A DNA stretch of 64,000 nucleotides from assembly GCF_051903925.1 (NCBI RefSeq), contig NZ_CP173678.1, positions 4,092,001 through 4,156,000 of the forward strand, written 5' to 3'. The notes below the pieces were generated by a model. It saw only the letters and a program-made list of their open reading frames with translations, did not search any database and had not been told where the DNA came from. The DNA comes from G051903925 sp051903925 (GTDB lineage: Bacteria > Pseudomonadota > Alphaproteobacteria > Zavarziniales > Zavarziniaceae). Of this stretch, positions 23,280-31,558 are shown piece by piece (position 1 is the stretch's first letter; each line of letters opens with the position of its first letter). The translations under genes were made by a program, and so were the position numbers.

Positions 23280-24251
23280 ATGAGTATCAAGGGCAACCCC
23301 CAGCCAGTCGACGCCGCCGTCGTGCCCCGCTTTGCGGGCCACGCCACGTTCATGCGCCTGCCCGCGTTCGAGACGGCAGAGGGGCTGGACATCGCGCTTT
23401 GCGGCGTGCCCTGGGACGGCGGCACGACCAACCGGGCCGGCGCCCGGCACGGCCCGCGAGAGATCCGCAACCAGTCCAGCCTGATGCGCCGCGTGCACCA
23501 TGTCTCGCGCATCGGCCCCTATGACCTGGCGCGCGTCGGCGACGTGGGCGATGCGCCCGTCAACCCGATCGACCTGCTGGACGCGCTGGGCAAGATCGAG
23601 GGCTTTTTCGGGGAGATCCGCGCCGCAGGGGCGATCCCCATCGCGGCGGGCGGCGACCACCTGACCACGCTGCCGATCCTGCGTGCCCTGGCCAAGGACC
23701 GGCCGGTCGCCATGATCCATTTCGACGCCCATTCCGACACCAACGACCGCTATTTCGGCGACAATCCCTATACCCACGGCACGCCGTTCCGTCGCGCGAT
23801 CGAGGAAGACCTGCTGGTTGGCTCCAAGGTCGTGCAGATTGGCATCCGCGGTTCCGTCTACGATCCGTCCGACCTCGACTTCGCGACCGCCAACGGCCTG
23901 CGCGTGATCCATATGGAGGAGTTCACCCAGCGCGGGCCCGCCGACGTGATCGCGGAGGCGCGCGCCATCGTGGGCGACATGCCGACCTACATCACCTTCG
24001 ACGTCGATTGCCTGGACCCGGTCTATGCCCCCGGCACCGGCACGCCCGAGATCGGCGGCATCACCACCGTCGAGGCACAGGCCATGGTCCGCGGGCTGCA
24101 GGGCCTCAACGTGATCGGCGCCGACGTGGTCGAGGTGGCACCCCCCTTCGACCTGGGCGGCATGACGGCCCTGGTGGGTGCGACCATGATGTTCGAGCTT
24201 CTCTGCATCACCGCCGACAGCTTCGCCAGCCAGCGCGCCCGCACGGTCTGA
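23280..24251 (+). CDS. ureohydrolase (agmatinase/guanidinobutyrase-type arginase family)
   Basis: A 323-residue dimanganese (or nickel) ureohydrolase that would release urea from a guanidino compound. Metal-binding motifs are AAGGDHLTT, IHFDAHSDTND and TFDVDCLDPVYAPGTGTP, all intact. The N-terminal text PRFAGHATFMRLP resembles the guanidinobutyrase/guanidinopropionase branch more than arginase itself. Agmatine, 4-guanidinobutyrate or 3-guanidinopropionate are therefore the likely substrates. It follows the Rieske gene after a dispersed repeat. A second ureohydrolase lies at 25300, so the locus can process at least two guanidino compounds or one with two isoforms. Confidence 0.88.
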   Translation: MSIKGNPQPVDAAVVPRFAGHATFMRLPAFETAEGLDIALCGVPWDGGTTNRAGARHGPREIRNQSSLMRRVHHVSRIGPYDLARVGDVGDAPVNPIDLLDALGKIEGFFGEIRAAGAIPIAAGGDHLTTLPILRALAKDRPVAMIHFDAHSDTNDRYFGDNPYTHGTPFRRAIEEDLLVGSKVVQIGIRGSVYDPSDLDFATANGLRVIHMEEFTQRGPADVIAEARAIVGDMPTYITFDVDCLDPVYAPGTGTPEIGGITTVEAQAMVRGLQGLNVIGADVVEVAPPFDLGGMTALVGATMMFELLCITADSFASQRARTV

Positions 24252-24286
24252 GGATCGGATCGGTCTGTGCTCGTGATGAACCGCGG

Positions 24287-24400
24287 GATCTCGCCCCCAC
24301 CCAACCCTCCCTCATGCTGCGCACGGGGGAGGGCTTCTGGGGCGCACCCGGACTCCCTCCCCAGTCGCTTGCGATGGGGGAGGGCTGGGGTGGGGGCCAT
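24287..24400. repeat. GC-rich CCCTCCC/GGGAGGG dispersed element (family C, copy 1)
   Basis: Begins CCCCACCCAACCCTCCCTC and ends GGGGGAGGGCTGGGGTGGGGG, so the ends are inverted complements. It contains GCGCACGGGGGAGGG internally. A related element is at 26348. It lies between the convergent ureohydrolase and acyltransferase genes. Confidence 0.65.
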
Positions 24401-24416
24401 GTCCTGCCCTCTCGGT

Positions 24417-25199
24417 TCAGCGCGGATTGACGATGCCGTGGGCGGCGTCGGCAGCGCAGAGGGCCGCCGTCTCGGCCTCGATCCGCTCCTCCAGCAGGGC
24501 CATGAACTCGGCCCGCTCCAGGCCAGGCGCAATCGGCTCCAGGAAGGCGACCGTTGCCGGTCCCGGCGTTTTCAGCATGGCCCGGCGCGGCCAGCGCAGG
24601 CCGATCGAGGTTGCGACCGGCACCACGGGAATGTTGAGCGCGCTGTACAGGTGCCAGATGCCGGTGCGGTAGCGCCCGCGCGCGCCGACACTCATCAGCT
24701 CCCCCTCAGGATAGATCAGCACCCGCAGGTTCCGGCTGACCGCCGCCGCGCCGCCGGTCGCCAGCGTCTGGCGTGCATTCTCGCCGCCGCAGGTATCGAC
24801 CAGGACGAAGCCCAGCTTCTTCATGACCGGCCCGACCAGCGGATAGTGCTGCAACTCCTGCATGGCAACGGCACTCAGCCGTTCCAGCTTCGCCACCATC
24901 AGCATGCCGTCGCACCAGCTCTGGTGCTTGGAGGCGATGATGCAGGGCCCCTGCTCCGGCACGTGCTCAACGCCCTGGTAGCGGACGTCGATCCCGGCCA
25001 GCAGGCGCAGGATCACCCGCACATAGCCGCCCCAGGCCTTGATCATGGCCCGCAGTACCCGGTCTCCAGGCAGCAGGAGCAATGGCAGCGCGGCCAGCAG
25101 CACCACGGCGTAGGATGTCCACAACGCCGTGACGAAGGCGATCGACCGCACGCGGATGGCCAGCGTGGGGAAGGGTCGATCGACGCTCTGGACGCTCAT
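24417..25199 (-). CDS. 1-acyl-sn-glycerol-3-phosphate acyltransferase family protein (PlsC-like)
   Basis: A 260-residue membrane-associated acyltransferase that would acylate lysophosphatidate or a similar lysolipid. The catalytic HX4D motif is KHQSWCDG and the substrate-binding motif is YPEGELMS. Hydrophobic segments at about 15-40 and 55-75 anchor it. The ATG at 25199 follows AAAGGAAC. It is transcribed alone, divergent from a ureohydrolase with a 100-base spacer. It has no obvious link to the guanidino genes on both sides and is probably a housekeeping phospholipid gene. Confidence 0.87.
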   Translation of the reverse strand: MSVQSVDRPFPTLAIRVRSIAFVTALWTSYAVVLLAALPLLLLPGDRVLRAMIKAWGGYVRVILRLLAGIDVRYQGVEHVPEQGPCIIASKHQSWCDGMLMVAKLERLSAVAMQELQHYPLVGPVMKKLGFVLVDTCGGENARQTLATGGAAAVSRNLRVLIYPEGELMSVGARGRYRTGIWHLYSALNIPVVPVATSIGLRWPRRAMLKTPGPATVAFLEPIAPGLERAEFMALLEERIEAETAALCAADAAHGIVNPR

Positions 25200-25299
25200 G
25201 CCGTTCCTTTCAGGCAGTTGCACAACCTGGGGATGATCGCACCACGATTGAGGCCGCTCCAAGGCGGACCTGTGACCGAATTCCAGATGGAGTACAGCA

Positions 25300-26286
25300 A
25301 TGTCGCATGGCTATGAAGCGGGCCGGCTGAACCTGCCCTTTGTTGGCATATCCAGCTTTGGCAAGTATCCGATCCAGCTCGACTGGGACAAGATCGACGC
25401 CGATGTGGCGGTTCTGGGGGCGCCGTTCGACTTCGGCACGCAATGGCGCGCCGGTGCCCGGTTCGGACCGCGCTCGATCCGCGAGGCATCGACGCTGTTC
25501 TCGTTCGGCCATGCCGGGGCCTATGACCACGAGGACGACGTCACCTACCTGCCCGCCGAGAAGGCGCGCATCGTTGATATCGGCGACGCCGACATCGTCC
25601 ACACCAACACGGAAAAGAGCCACGCCAACATCGCCTATGGCGTGCGCAAGATCCTCCAGGCCGGGGCCATCCCGGTCGTGCTGGGCGGCGATCATTCGAT
25701 CAACATCCCCTGCATCGAGGCATTCGCGGACCAGGGCGACTTCCACCTGGTCCAGATCGACGCGCATCTCGACTTCGTGGACGAGCGTCACGGCGTGCGC
25801 TGCGGCCATGGCAACCCGATGCGGCGCGCGGCCGAGAAGCCCTATGTGACGGGCTTATCGCAGATCGGCATCCGCAACGTCTCCTCGACCGCGCGCGAGG
25901 GGTACGAGGATGCCAGGCGCATGGGATCGGACATCCTTTCAGTGCGCCAGTTCCGCAAGCTGGGGGTGGAGAACGTCCTGGCCCGCATCCCGGACGGCAA
26001 GCGCTACTACCTCACGATCGACATCGACGGCTTCGACCCGTCGATCGCACCCGGCACCGGCACGCCCAGCCATGGCGGGTTCCTCTATTACGAGATCCTG
26101 GAACTGCTCGACGGCATCACGAAGAAGGGTCCGGTGATCGGCATGGACTTGGTGGAGGTGGCGCCGGACTACGACCATTCCGGCATGACCGCCATCCTGG
26201 CAGCGCAGATCCTGCTCAACACGATCGGCCGTATCCTGCACCGCCGCGCCGAGGTGCCCCAGACGGAACAACGCGCCGCGGAATAG
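25300..26286 (+). CDS. ureohydrolase (agmatinase/guanidino-compound hydrolase family)
   Basis: A 328-residue arginase-family hydrolase with intact metal ligands: VLGGDHSIN, IDAHLDFVDE and TIDIDGFDPSIAPGTGTP. The second motif has Leu before the last Asp (DAHLD), as in agmatinase and related branches. The N-terminal stretch NLPFVGISSFGKYPIQLDWDKIDADVAVLGAPFD differs from the paralogue at 23280, so they are not a recent duplication. Substrates could be agmatine or, given the guanidine genes in this window, free guanidine, as for the known nickel-dependent guanidinases of this family. The ATG at 25300 follows GGAG at 25289-25292. Confidence 0.86.
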   Translation: MSHGYEAGRLNLPFVGISSFGKYPIQLDWDKIDADVAVLGAPFDFGTQWRAGARFGPRSIREASTLFSFGHAGAYDHEDDVTYLPAEKARIVDIGDADIVHTNTEKSHANIAYGVRKILQAGAIPVVLGGDHSINIPCIEAFADQGDFHLVQIDAHLDFVDERHGVRCGHGNPMRRAAEKPYVTGLSQIGIRNVSSTAREGYEDARRMGSDILSVRQFRKLGVENVLARIPDGKRYYLTIDIDGFDPSIAPGTGTPSHGGFLYYEILELLDGITKKGPVIGMDLVEVAPDYDHSGMTAILAAQILLNTIGRILHRRAEVPQTEQRAAE

Positions 26287-26347
26287 CGCCGGGTTCGCCG
26301 GCAGTTTGAACGTCGAGTGAGCATGCCGGCAGAACTAAGCGCAGCAG

Positions 26348-26474
26348 ATCCCCTTCCTCCCTCGCGGGGGAAGGTCGGGATGGGGGGGCCTCGGGGCAGG
26401 CTCCTGGATTGCGGACCGGGCGCAAGCGTAAACGCCCCCCCACCCAACCCTCCCCCGCAAGGGGGGAGGGCTTT
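26348..26474. repeat. GC-rich CCCTCCC/GGGAGGG dispersed element (family C, copy 2)
   Basis: The left arm is CCCCTTCCTCCCTCGCGGGG and the right arm is CCCTCCCCCGCAAGGGGGGA. Inner stretches GGTCGGGATGGGGGGGCC and CCCCCCCACCCAACC also pair. It fills most of the space between the ureohydrolase and the MFS gene. Confidence 0.65.
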
Positions 26475-26490
26475 CTCGTTCGCCTAGTCG

Positions 26491-27978
26491 ATGTCAGCGA
26501 CCACAGCCCCCCCTACCGCGGCAGGGCAGCTCACCCACGCCGATATCCGCACGATCGTTGTCGGGATCATGCTGGCGATGTTCCTGTCGGCGCTGGACGG
26601 GACCATCGTTGCCGCTGCCCTGCCGACCATCGGGGCGGAGCTTGGCAATGTCACGCAGCTGCCCTGGGTCGTGACCGCCTACCTGCTCTCCGCCACCGCC
26701 GTGACGCCGCTGATGGGCAAGTTCAGCGACATTCATGGCCGCCGCATCACGCTGATGATCGGCATTTCGGTCTTCGTCGTGGGTTCCGTCGCCTGTGCGC
26801 TGGCGCCCGACATGCTCAGCCTGATCCTGGCCCGGGGCCTCCAGGGTCTGGGGGGTGGCGGCCTGATCGCACTCGCCCAGACCATCCTGGCCGACATGAT
26901 AGCGCCCCGCGAACGGGCCAAGTACCAGGTCTATTTCGCCAGCGTCTTCATCCTGGCCAGCCTTCTGGGGCCGGTCCTGGGCGGCCTGTTTGCCGAGCAT
27001 CTGCACTGGTCGCTGATCTTCTGGATCAACCTGCCGCTGGGCATCGGCGCCTTCCTGATGAGCCAGTCGGCGCTGCGCCGACTGCCCCGCCACGACCGGC
27101 CGCACCGGCTGGACTGGCTGGGCGTGGCCCTGATGGCCGGCGGCACGGTAGCCCTGCTGCTCGCCTTGAGCTGGGGCGGCGTCCACTATCCCTGGGGCTC
27201 ACCGCCGGTGCTTGGCATGTTCGCGGCCGCCCTGGGACTCAGCCTGGCCTTTGCGCTGCGCATGCTGAAGGCGGAAGAACCGCTGATCCCGCTGACCGTG
27301 CTGGGCAACCAGGTCGTGCGCATGGGAACACTCGCCGCCTGCTTCGGCATGGGCACCTTCGTCGGCCTGTCGATCTTCGTGCCGGTCTATTTCCAGGCGG
27401 TGCAGGGCCTGAGCCCAGGCGAATCCGGCCTGGCGGTGATCCCCTTGATGGTGGGCACCGTCGTGGGGGCCACCGCCTCCGGTCGGGCGCTTGCCCTGTT
27501 CGACCATTACAAGCGCCTGCCGACCGCGGGCCTGGCCTGCTCGGCCCTGTGCATGCTTGCGCTGGCCCTTGGCGCTGAGGCCATGCCGTTCTGGGTGTTG
27601 GTGGTGGTGCTCGCGTTGTCCAGCCTGGGCTTCGGCATGCTGCTGCCGGTGGCGACCGTCTCGGTCCAGAACGCTGTCGCACCGCACGAAATGGGCATCG
27701 CCACCGGCACCATCAACTTCTTCCGCCAGCTGGGCGGGGCCGTCCTGGTCGCGGTGTTCGGCGCCATCGTGCTCGGCATGGCCGGGGCCGCCGGGATCAG
27801 CGCCCATGGCGAGGGCGATCTGGTCGCCCTGCTGGCCCGCCAGCCCGATCCCGCGGGCATCTTCGCCTGGGTCTATGGTGCAGCGGCCCTTGGCTTCGCC
27901 CTCTCGCTCGCCTTCTTCGCCGGCATGGAGGAACGTCCCCTGCGCGCTGCCCCCCGGCCGGACGCGGACCCCGCCTAG
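26491..27978 (+). CDS. MFS transporter, DHA2 (EmrB/QacA-type) drug exporter family
   Basis: A 495-residue inner-membrane protein with about 14 hydrophobic segments, the number typical of the DHA2 group of proton-coupled exporters. Motif A in the first cytoplasmic loop is GKFSDIHGRRITLMIG. The first helix carries MFLSALDGTIVAAALPTI, a DHA2 hallmark (motif D1), with the conserved membrane Asp. The C-terminal repeat carries AIVLGMAGAAG. It would export hydrophobic or cationic compounds. No membrane-fusion partner (EmrA) is adjacent. Its stop overlaps the convergent SDR gene by four bases. Confidence 0.88.
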   Translation: MSATTAPPTAAGQLTHADIRTIVVGIMLAMFLSALDGTIVAAALPTIGAELGNVTQLPWVVTAYLLSATAVTPLMGKFSDIHGRRITLMIGISVFVVGSVACALAPDMLSLILARGLQGLGGGGLIALAQTILADMIAPRERAKYQVYFASVFILASLLGPVLGGLFAEHLHWSLIFWINLPLGIGAFLMSQSALRRLPRHDRPHRLDWLGVALMAGGTVALLLALSWGGVHYPWGSPPVLGMFAAALGLSLAFALRMLKAEEPLIPLTVLGNQVVRMGTLAACFGMGTFVGLSIFVPVYFQAVQGLSPGESGLAVIPLMVGTVVGATASGRALALFDHYKRLPTAGLACSALCMLALALGAEAMPFWVLVVVLALSSLGFGMLLPVATVSVQNAVAPHEMGIATGTINFFRQLGGAVLVAVFGAIVLGMAGAAGISAHGEGDLVALLARQPDPAGIFAWVYGAAALGFALSLAFFAGMEERPLRAAPRPDADPA

Positions 27979-28742
27979 AGGGCGTAGCCGCCGTCGACCA
28001 TCAGGGTCTGGCCGGTAATCATCCGCGCGCGGGACGACGCCAGGAAGACCGCGGCATCGGCAATGTCCTCGGAATTGCCGAAGTCACGCAGCGCCGCGTT
28101 CTGCTTCGACAGTTCCAGGAAACGTTCGTCGAAGGCGCCATCGTCGACCAAGGCCTGGTACATGCCGTCGGTCAGCAGGCCGACGCCCACGCAATTGGCA
28201 CGCACGCCAAAGCGCCCCTCCTCCGCCGCGATGCCGCGCACCACCGCCTCGATCACCGCCTTGGGCGCCACCGACAGCACGTCCTTCACGGCATAGCGGC
28301 GGATGGCCGGCGTCGCCATGGCGACGATGGCCCCGCGCGCCTTCCTCAGGTGCGGGAGGGCGGCGTGATAGACGTTATAGGCGCCGAAGCTGTCCGCCTC
28401 GATCGTCTCGCGGAACAGCCTGGGCTCGATCCGGCTGATATGGCGCATGTGGATGAAGGGGCCATGCGCTGTCACCAGCGTGTGAATCCCGCCATGGCGC
28501 GCCGCCACGCCGGCAATCGCCGCGGCCACCGCTGCCTCGTCCCGCAGGTCGAGCTGGATTGCGTCGGCCTTTTGCCCGGCCGCCTCCACCGCGGCAACGG
28601 TCTTCTGCGCCGCGTCCGCGTTGCGGTTGAAGGTCACGACGACGTCGACCCCCTCCCCCGCCAGCTTGCGCGCAACCGCAGCACCGATGCCTCCGCTGCC
28701 CCCGGTGACGAACGCCACCCCTTCCGCCGGAAACCCTGCCAT
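27975..28742 (-). CDS. SDR family oxidoreductase
   Basis: A 255-residue short-chain dehydrogenase. The cofactor motif is VTGGSGGIGAAV. The usual NNAG is replaced by TAHGPF. The catalytic region is atypical: IVAMATPAIRRYAVKDVLSVAPKAVIEAVV lacks a clear YxxxK in the usual place, although a Tyr (RRYAV) precedes Lys. The C-terminus MITGQTLMVDGGYAL is standard. It may therefore use an altered active site. An AT-rich palindrome (28774-28787) lies 31 bases upstream of the ATG and resembles one ahead of the Rieske operon at 35605, suggesting shared control. Confidence 0.82.
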   Translation of the reverse strand: MAGFPAEGVAFVTGGSGGIGAAVARKLAGEGVDVVVTFNRNADAAQKTVAAVEAAGQKADAIQLDLRDEAAVAAAIAGVAARHGGIHTLVTAHGPFIHMRHISRIEPRLFRETIEADSFGAYNVYHAALPHLRKARGAIVAMATPAIRRYAVKDVLSVAPKAVIEAVVRGIAAEEGRFGVRANCVGVGLLTDGMYQALVDDGAFDERFLELSKQNAALRDFGNSEDIADAAVFLASSRARMITGQTLMVDGGYAL

Positions 28743-28773
28743 GACCGTCCCCCGATGAATGCGCGGAGACTAT

Positions 28774-28787
28774 CTAATTCGGATTAG
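28774..28787 (-). promoter_or_regulatory. AT-rich palindromic operator candidate, CTAAT-N4-ATTAG
   Basis: CTAAT at 28774-28778 and ATTAG at 28783-28787 surround TCGG. The site lies 31 bases upstream of the SDR start at 28742. It stands out in a very GC-rich sequence and matches the core of the palindrome at 35669-35690. Confidence 0.45.
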
Positions 28788-28819
28788 GGTTTCAATGCGG
28801 GCGGGGAGGTTGCGCCACC

Positions 28820-28935
28820 ATCCGTCGAGACGCGTCCCTTCGGGCTGCTCCTCAGGATGACGCAGGGTGGGCGCTGCAAAAAACCAACAACGTCATGCTG
28901 AGGAGGGCCGTAGGCCCGTCTCGAAGCATCAGGCG
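28820..28935. repeat. 117-base palindromic dispersed element (family B, copy 2)
   Basis: The left end is CATCCGTCGAGACGCG with CTGCTCCTCAGGATGACG; the right end is AACGTCATGCTGAGGAGGGC with CGTCTCGAAGCATCAGGCG. It has the same architecture and length as the copies at 18117 and 32360. It lies between the SDR and acyl-CoA dehydrogenase transcription units. Confidence 0.75.
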
Positions 28936-28954
28936 CAGCCCCGCCGCACCGGCC

Positions 28955-30115
28955 TCAGAATGACTTGGGCATGCCGAGGACGTGGGTGCCGACGTGGCTG
29001 AGTATCAGGTTGGTGGAGATCGGCGCCACCTGGTAGAGGCGGGTTTCGCGGAACTTGCGCTCGATGTCGTATTCCTCGGCAAAGCCGAAGCCGCCATGCG
29101 TCTGTACGCACATGTCTGCGGCATACCACGACGCTTCCGACGCCAGCATCTTGGCCATGTTGGCTTCCGTGCCCGCAGGCTTGCCCGCCTCGAACAGGGC
29201 CGCGGCCTGGTCCACGATGGCGGCTGCGGCCGTCACCTGGACATAGGCGCGCGCGATGGGGAACTGGATCGCCTGGTTCTGGCCGATGGGCCGGCCGAAT
29301 ACCTCGCGCTCCGTCGCGTACTTCGCCGCCCGGTCGATGAAGAAGCGCCCGTCGCCGATGCACTCGGCCGCGATCAGGATGCGCTCCGCGTTCATCCCGT
29401 CCAGGATGTACTTGAAGCCCTTGCCCTCCTGCCCGACCAGGTTGGCGACCGGCACTTCCATGTTGTCGAAGAACAGTTCGGTCGTGGCGTGGTTCAGCAT
29501 GGTGCGGATCGGCCGGATGGTCAGGCCCTTGCCCAGGGCTTCCCGCATGTCGACGATCAGCACGCTCATGCCGTCTGAGGTCTTGGCCGCCTGCTCGCGG
29601 GGCGTCGTGCGGCACAGCAGGACCATCAGGTCGGAATGCTCGGCCCGGCTGATCCAGATCTTCTGGCCGTTGACGATGTACTTGTCCCCCTCGCGCCGCG
29701 CGAACGTGCGCAGGCGCGTCGTGTCGGTGCCGCTGGTGGGCTCCGTCACGCCAAAGGCCTGCAGGCGCAATTCCCCACTGGCGATCTTGGGCAGGTAGGC
29801 CGCCTTCTGCTCCGGGCTGCCGTGCCGCAGGATCGTGCCCATGGTGTACATCTGGGCATGGCAGGCGCCGCCATTGCAGCCGGAGCGATGGATCTCCTCC
29901 AGGATCGCCGTGGCCGCCCCCAGGCCCAGGCCGGAACCGCCGAATTCCTCAGGGATCAGGACAGAGAGGAAACCCTCGCGCGTCAGCGTCTGCACGAATT
30001 CGGTCGGATAGGCGCGCTCGCGATCGAGGGCGCGCCAGTATTCGCCCGGGAACTGGGCGCACAGCTTGCGCACCGAATCGCGGATCTCAGGGTAGGTCTG
30101 TTCGGTCTGGATCAT
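28955..30115 (-). CDS. acyl-CoA dehydrogenase family protein (CaiA-like branch)
   Basis: A 386-residue FAD enzyme that would introduce an alpha,beta double bond into an acyl-CoA. The N-terminal helical domain runs to about residue 115. FAD-binding text is LQAFGVTEPTSGTDTTRLRTFARR and KIWISRAEHSDLMVLL. The C-terminal helical domain includes YCVQTHGGFGFAEEYDIER-type text (seen as CVQTHGGFGFAEEYDIE). The tail motif, IYEGT in classical enzymes, reads LYQVAPISTN, so the usual catalytic glutamate position is altered as in the CaiA-like group. The ATG at 30115 is chosen; it follows the ferredoxin-reductase gene by 5 bases, so the two are co-transcribed. Confidence 0.87.
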   Translation of the reverse strand: MIQTEQTYPEIRDSVRKLCAQFPGEYWRALDRERAYPTEFVQTLTREGFLSVLIPEEFGGSGLGLGAATAILEEIHRSGCNGGACHAQMYTMGTILRHGSPEQKAAYLPKIASGELRLQAFGVTEPTSGTDTTRLRTFARREGDKYIVNGQKIWISRAEHSDLMVLLCRTTPREQAAKTSDGMSVLIVDMREALGKGLTIRPIRTMLNHATTELFFDNMEVPVANLVGQEGKGFKYILDGMNAERILIAAECIGDGRFFIDRAAKYATEREVFGRPIGQNQAIQFPIARAYVQVTAAAAIVDQAAALFEAGKPAGTEANMAKMLASEASWYAADMCVQTHGGFGFAEEYDIERKFRETRLYQVAPISTNLILSHVGTHVLGMPKSF

Positions 30116-30120
30116 CGGGG

Positions 30121-31353
30121 TCACGCCGCCAGGAAGGACTTCATCGGGATGGACAGGTCGACCAGCTTGTCCGGATCGACCTCTTTCCCTTGTGCGATCA
30201 GCATCTTCCCCGCCATGAACTCGGGCGGGGAATTGACCGCCTCGACCGCCTGGATCTTGCGGCCATGGAGGTGGAACAGCGCGAACTTCGCATCCTCGAT
30301 CGAGCCGCGCACCACGATCCGGTCGGACGTGAACGGCAGGCCCACGATCTGAAGCTTCAGGTCGTACTGGTCGGACCAGAACCACGGCACCTCGACCGGC
30401 GGCAGCGGCCGGCCAATGATGGTCGCGGCGGCCTGCTTTGCCTGCTCGACCGCGTTGGGCACGCTTTCCAGGCGATGCTCGCGGTCATAGTGCAGCAGGT
30501 GGCGGCGCGTCACGTCGCCCACAGCAAAGATCGCGGGATCCCCGGTCCGGGCATAGGCATCGACCACGACACCGTCGCGCAGGTCCAGGCCCGCCTCGCG
30601 CGCCAGCTCGTCGTTCGGCACCGCCCCGACGCCGACCAGGGCCACGTCGCAGGCCAGCGTCCGCCCGTCGGCCAGGCGGATGCCGATGCCCCCGCCGGGC
30701 AGGCGGTCGAACCCCTCCACCCCGGCGTTCAGCTCGAACACCACGCCGCGGCCGCGGTGATAGTCCTGGAAGAAATTGGACAGTTCGGCACAGGCGACGC
30801 GGGCCAGGACGCGCGCCTCCCGCTCCACGACCACGACCTCGGCACCCAGGGCGCGGGCCGAGGCGGCGACTTCCAGGCCGACATAGCCGCCCCCCACCAC
30901 GGCGATCTTCCGCCCGGTTCCGCTCAGCGCCTGCTTCAGCGCCTCCGCGTCCGCCGCATTGCGCAACTCCAGCACGCCGGGAAGGTCCGCGCCCGGCAGC
31001 GGCAGGCGGCGCGCCCGTGCCCCCGTCGCCAGGATCAGCGCGTCATAGGGCAGGATCGAACCATCGGTCAGTTCGACGTGCTTCGCCTCGCGATCGATCC
31101 TGGCGACGCGCGCGCCCAGGCGCAGCTGCACGTTCTGGGCCGGGTACCATTCCTGCGGCTTCAGCAGCAGGCTGGTGCCGTCTGCCTCCCCCTTCAGCCA
31201 GGCCTTGGACAGCGGCGGGCGGTGATAGGGGGCCAGCGGCTCGTCGCTGACCAGGGTGATCGCCCCCTCGAACCCGTACTGGCGCAGGAAGATCGCGGCG
31301 TTGCCGCCACCATGCCCGCCGCCGACGATGACGATGTTGTGGATGTCGGTCAT
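30121..31353 (-). CDS. FAD-dependent ferredoxin/rubredoxin reductase-type oxidoreductase
   Basis: A 410-residue pyridine-nucleotide disulphide-type reductase like those that feed Rieske oxygenases or P450s with electrons from NAD(P)H. FAD-binding is at IVIVGGGHGGGNAA, NAD-binding at IAVVGGGYVGLEVAASARALGAEV, and the second FAD contact is IFAVGDVT. Residues 315-410 form the reductase C-terminal dimerisation domain (VPWFWSDQYDLKLQIVGLP). No ferredoxin gene is adjacent. The Rieske alpha subunits at 21897 and 34448 lack reductases and are possible clients. It is co-transcribed with an acyl-CoA dehydrogenase and divergent from a class II aldolase. Confidence 0.88.
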   Translation of the reverse strand: MTDIHNIVIVGGGHGGGNAAIFLRQYGFEGAITLVSDEPLAPYHRPPLSKAWLKGEADGTSLLLKPQEWYPAQNVQLRLGARVARIDREAKHVELTDGSILPYDALILATGARARRLPLPGADLPGVLELRNAADAEALKQALSGTGRKIAVVGGGYVGLEVAASARALGAEVVVVEREARVLARVACAELSNFFQDYHRGRGVVFELNAGVEGFDRLPGGGIGIRLADGRTLACDVALVGVGAVPNDELAREAGLDLRDGVVVDAYARTGDPAIFAVGDVTRRHLLHYDREHRLESVPNAVEQAKQAAATIIGRPLPPVEVPWFWSDQYDLKLQIVGLPFTSDRIVVRGSIEDAKFALFHLHGRKIQAVEAVNSPPEFMAGKMLIAQGKEVDPDKLVDLSIPMKSFLAA

Positions 31354-31455
31354 GCCCTGTCCCGCGCCCCGCTATGCCCGCAGCCCTGTCTGGCCCCGGC
31401 GATCCCGTCCCGGGTTCCCGCGTAGCGGCCCGGTCCGCTCCTGTCAAATGACGCG

Positions 31456-31467
31456 TCGCCTTGGCGA
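31456..31467. promoter_or_regulatory. TCGCC-TT-GGCGA palindrome in a divergent promoter region
   Basis: A 12-base inverted repeat in the 205-base spacer between the ferredoxin reductase (minus) and the class II aldolase (plus). It could be an operator shared by both units. In GC-rich DNA such short palindromes also arise by chance. Confidence 0.25.
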
Positions 31468-31558
31468 AACGCCATCACTTTGAACATCCCTGCTTCTTTC
31501 TCGGCGACCCGCACCCTAGCCTGAACCCCTGCCCGCCTGCTGCCGGAGGATGCCCCCG

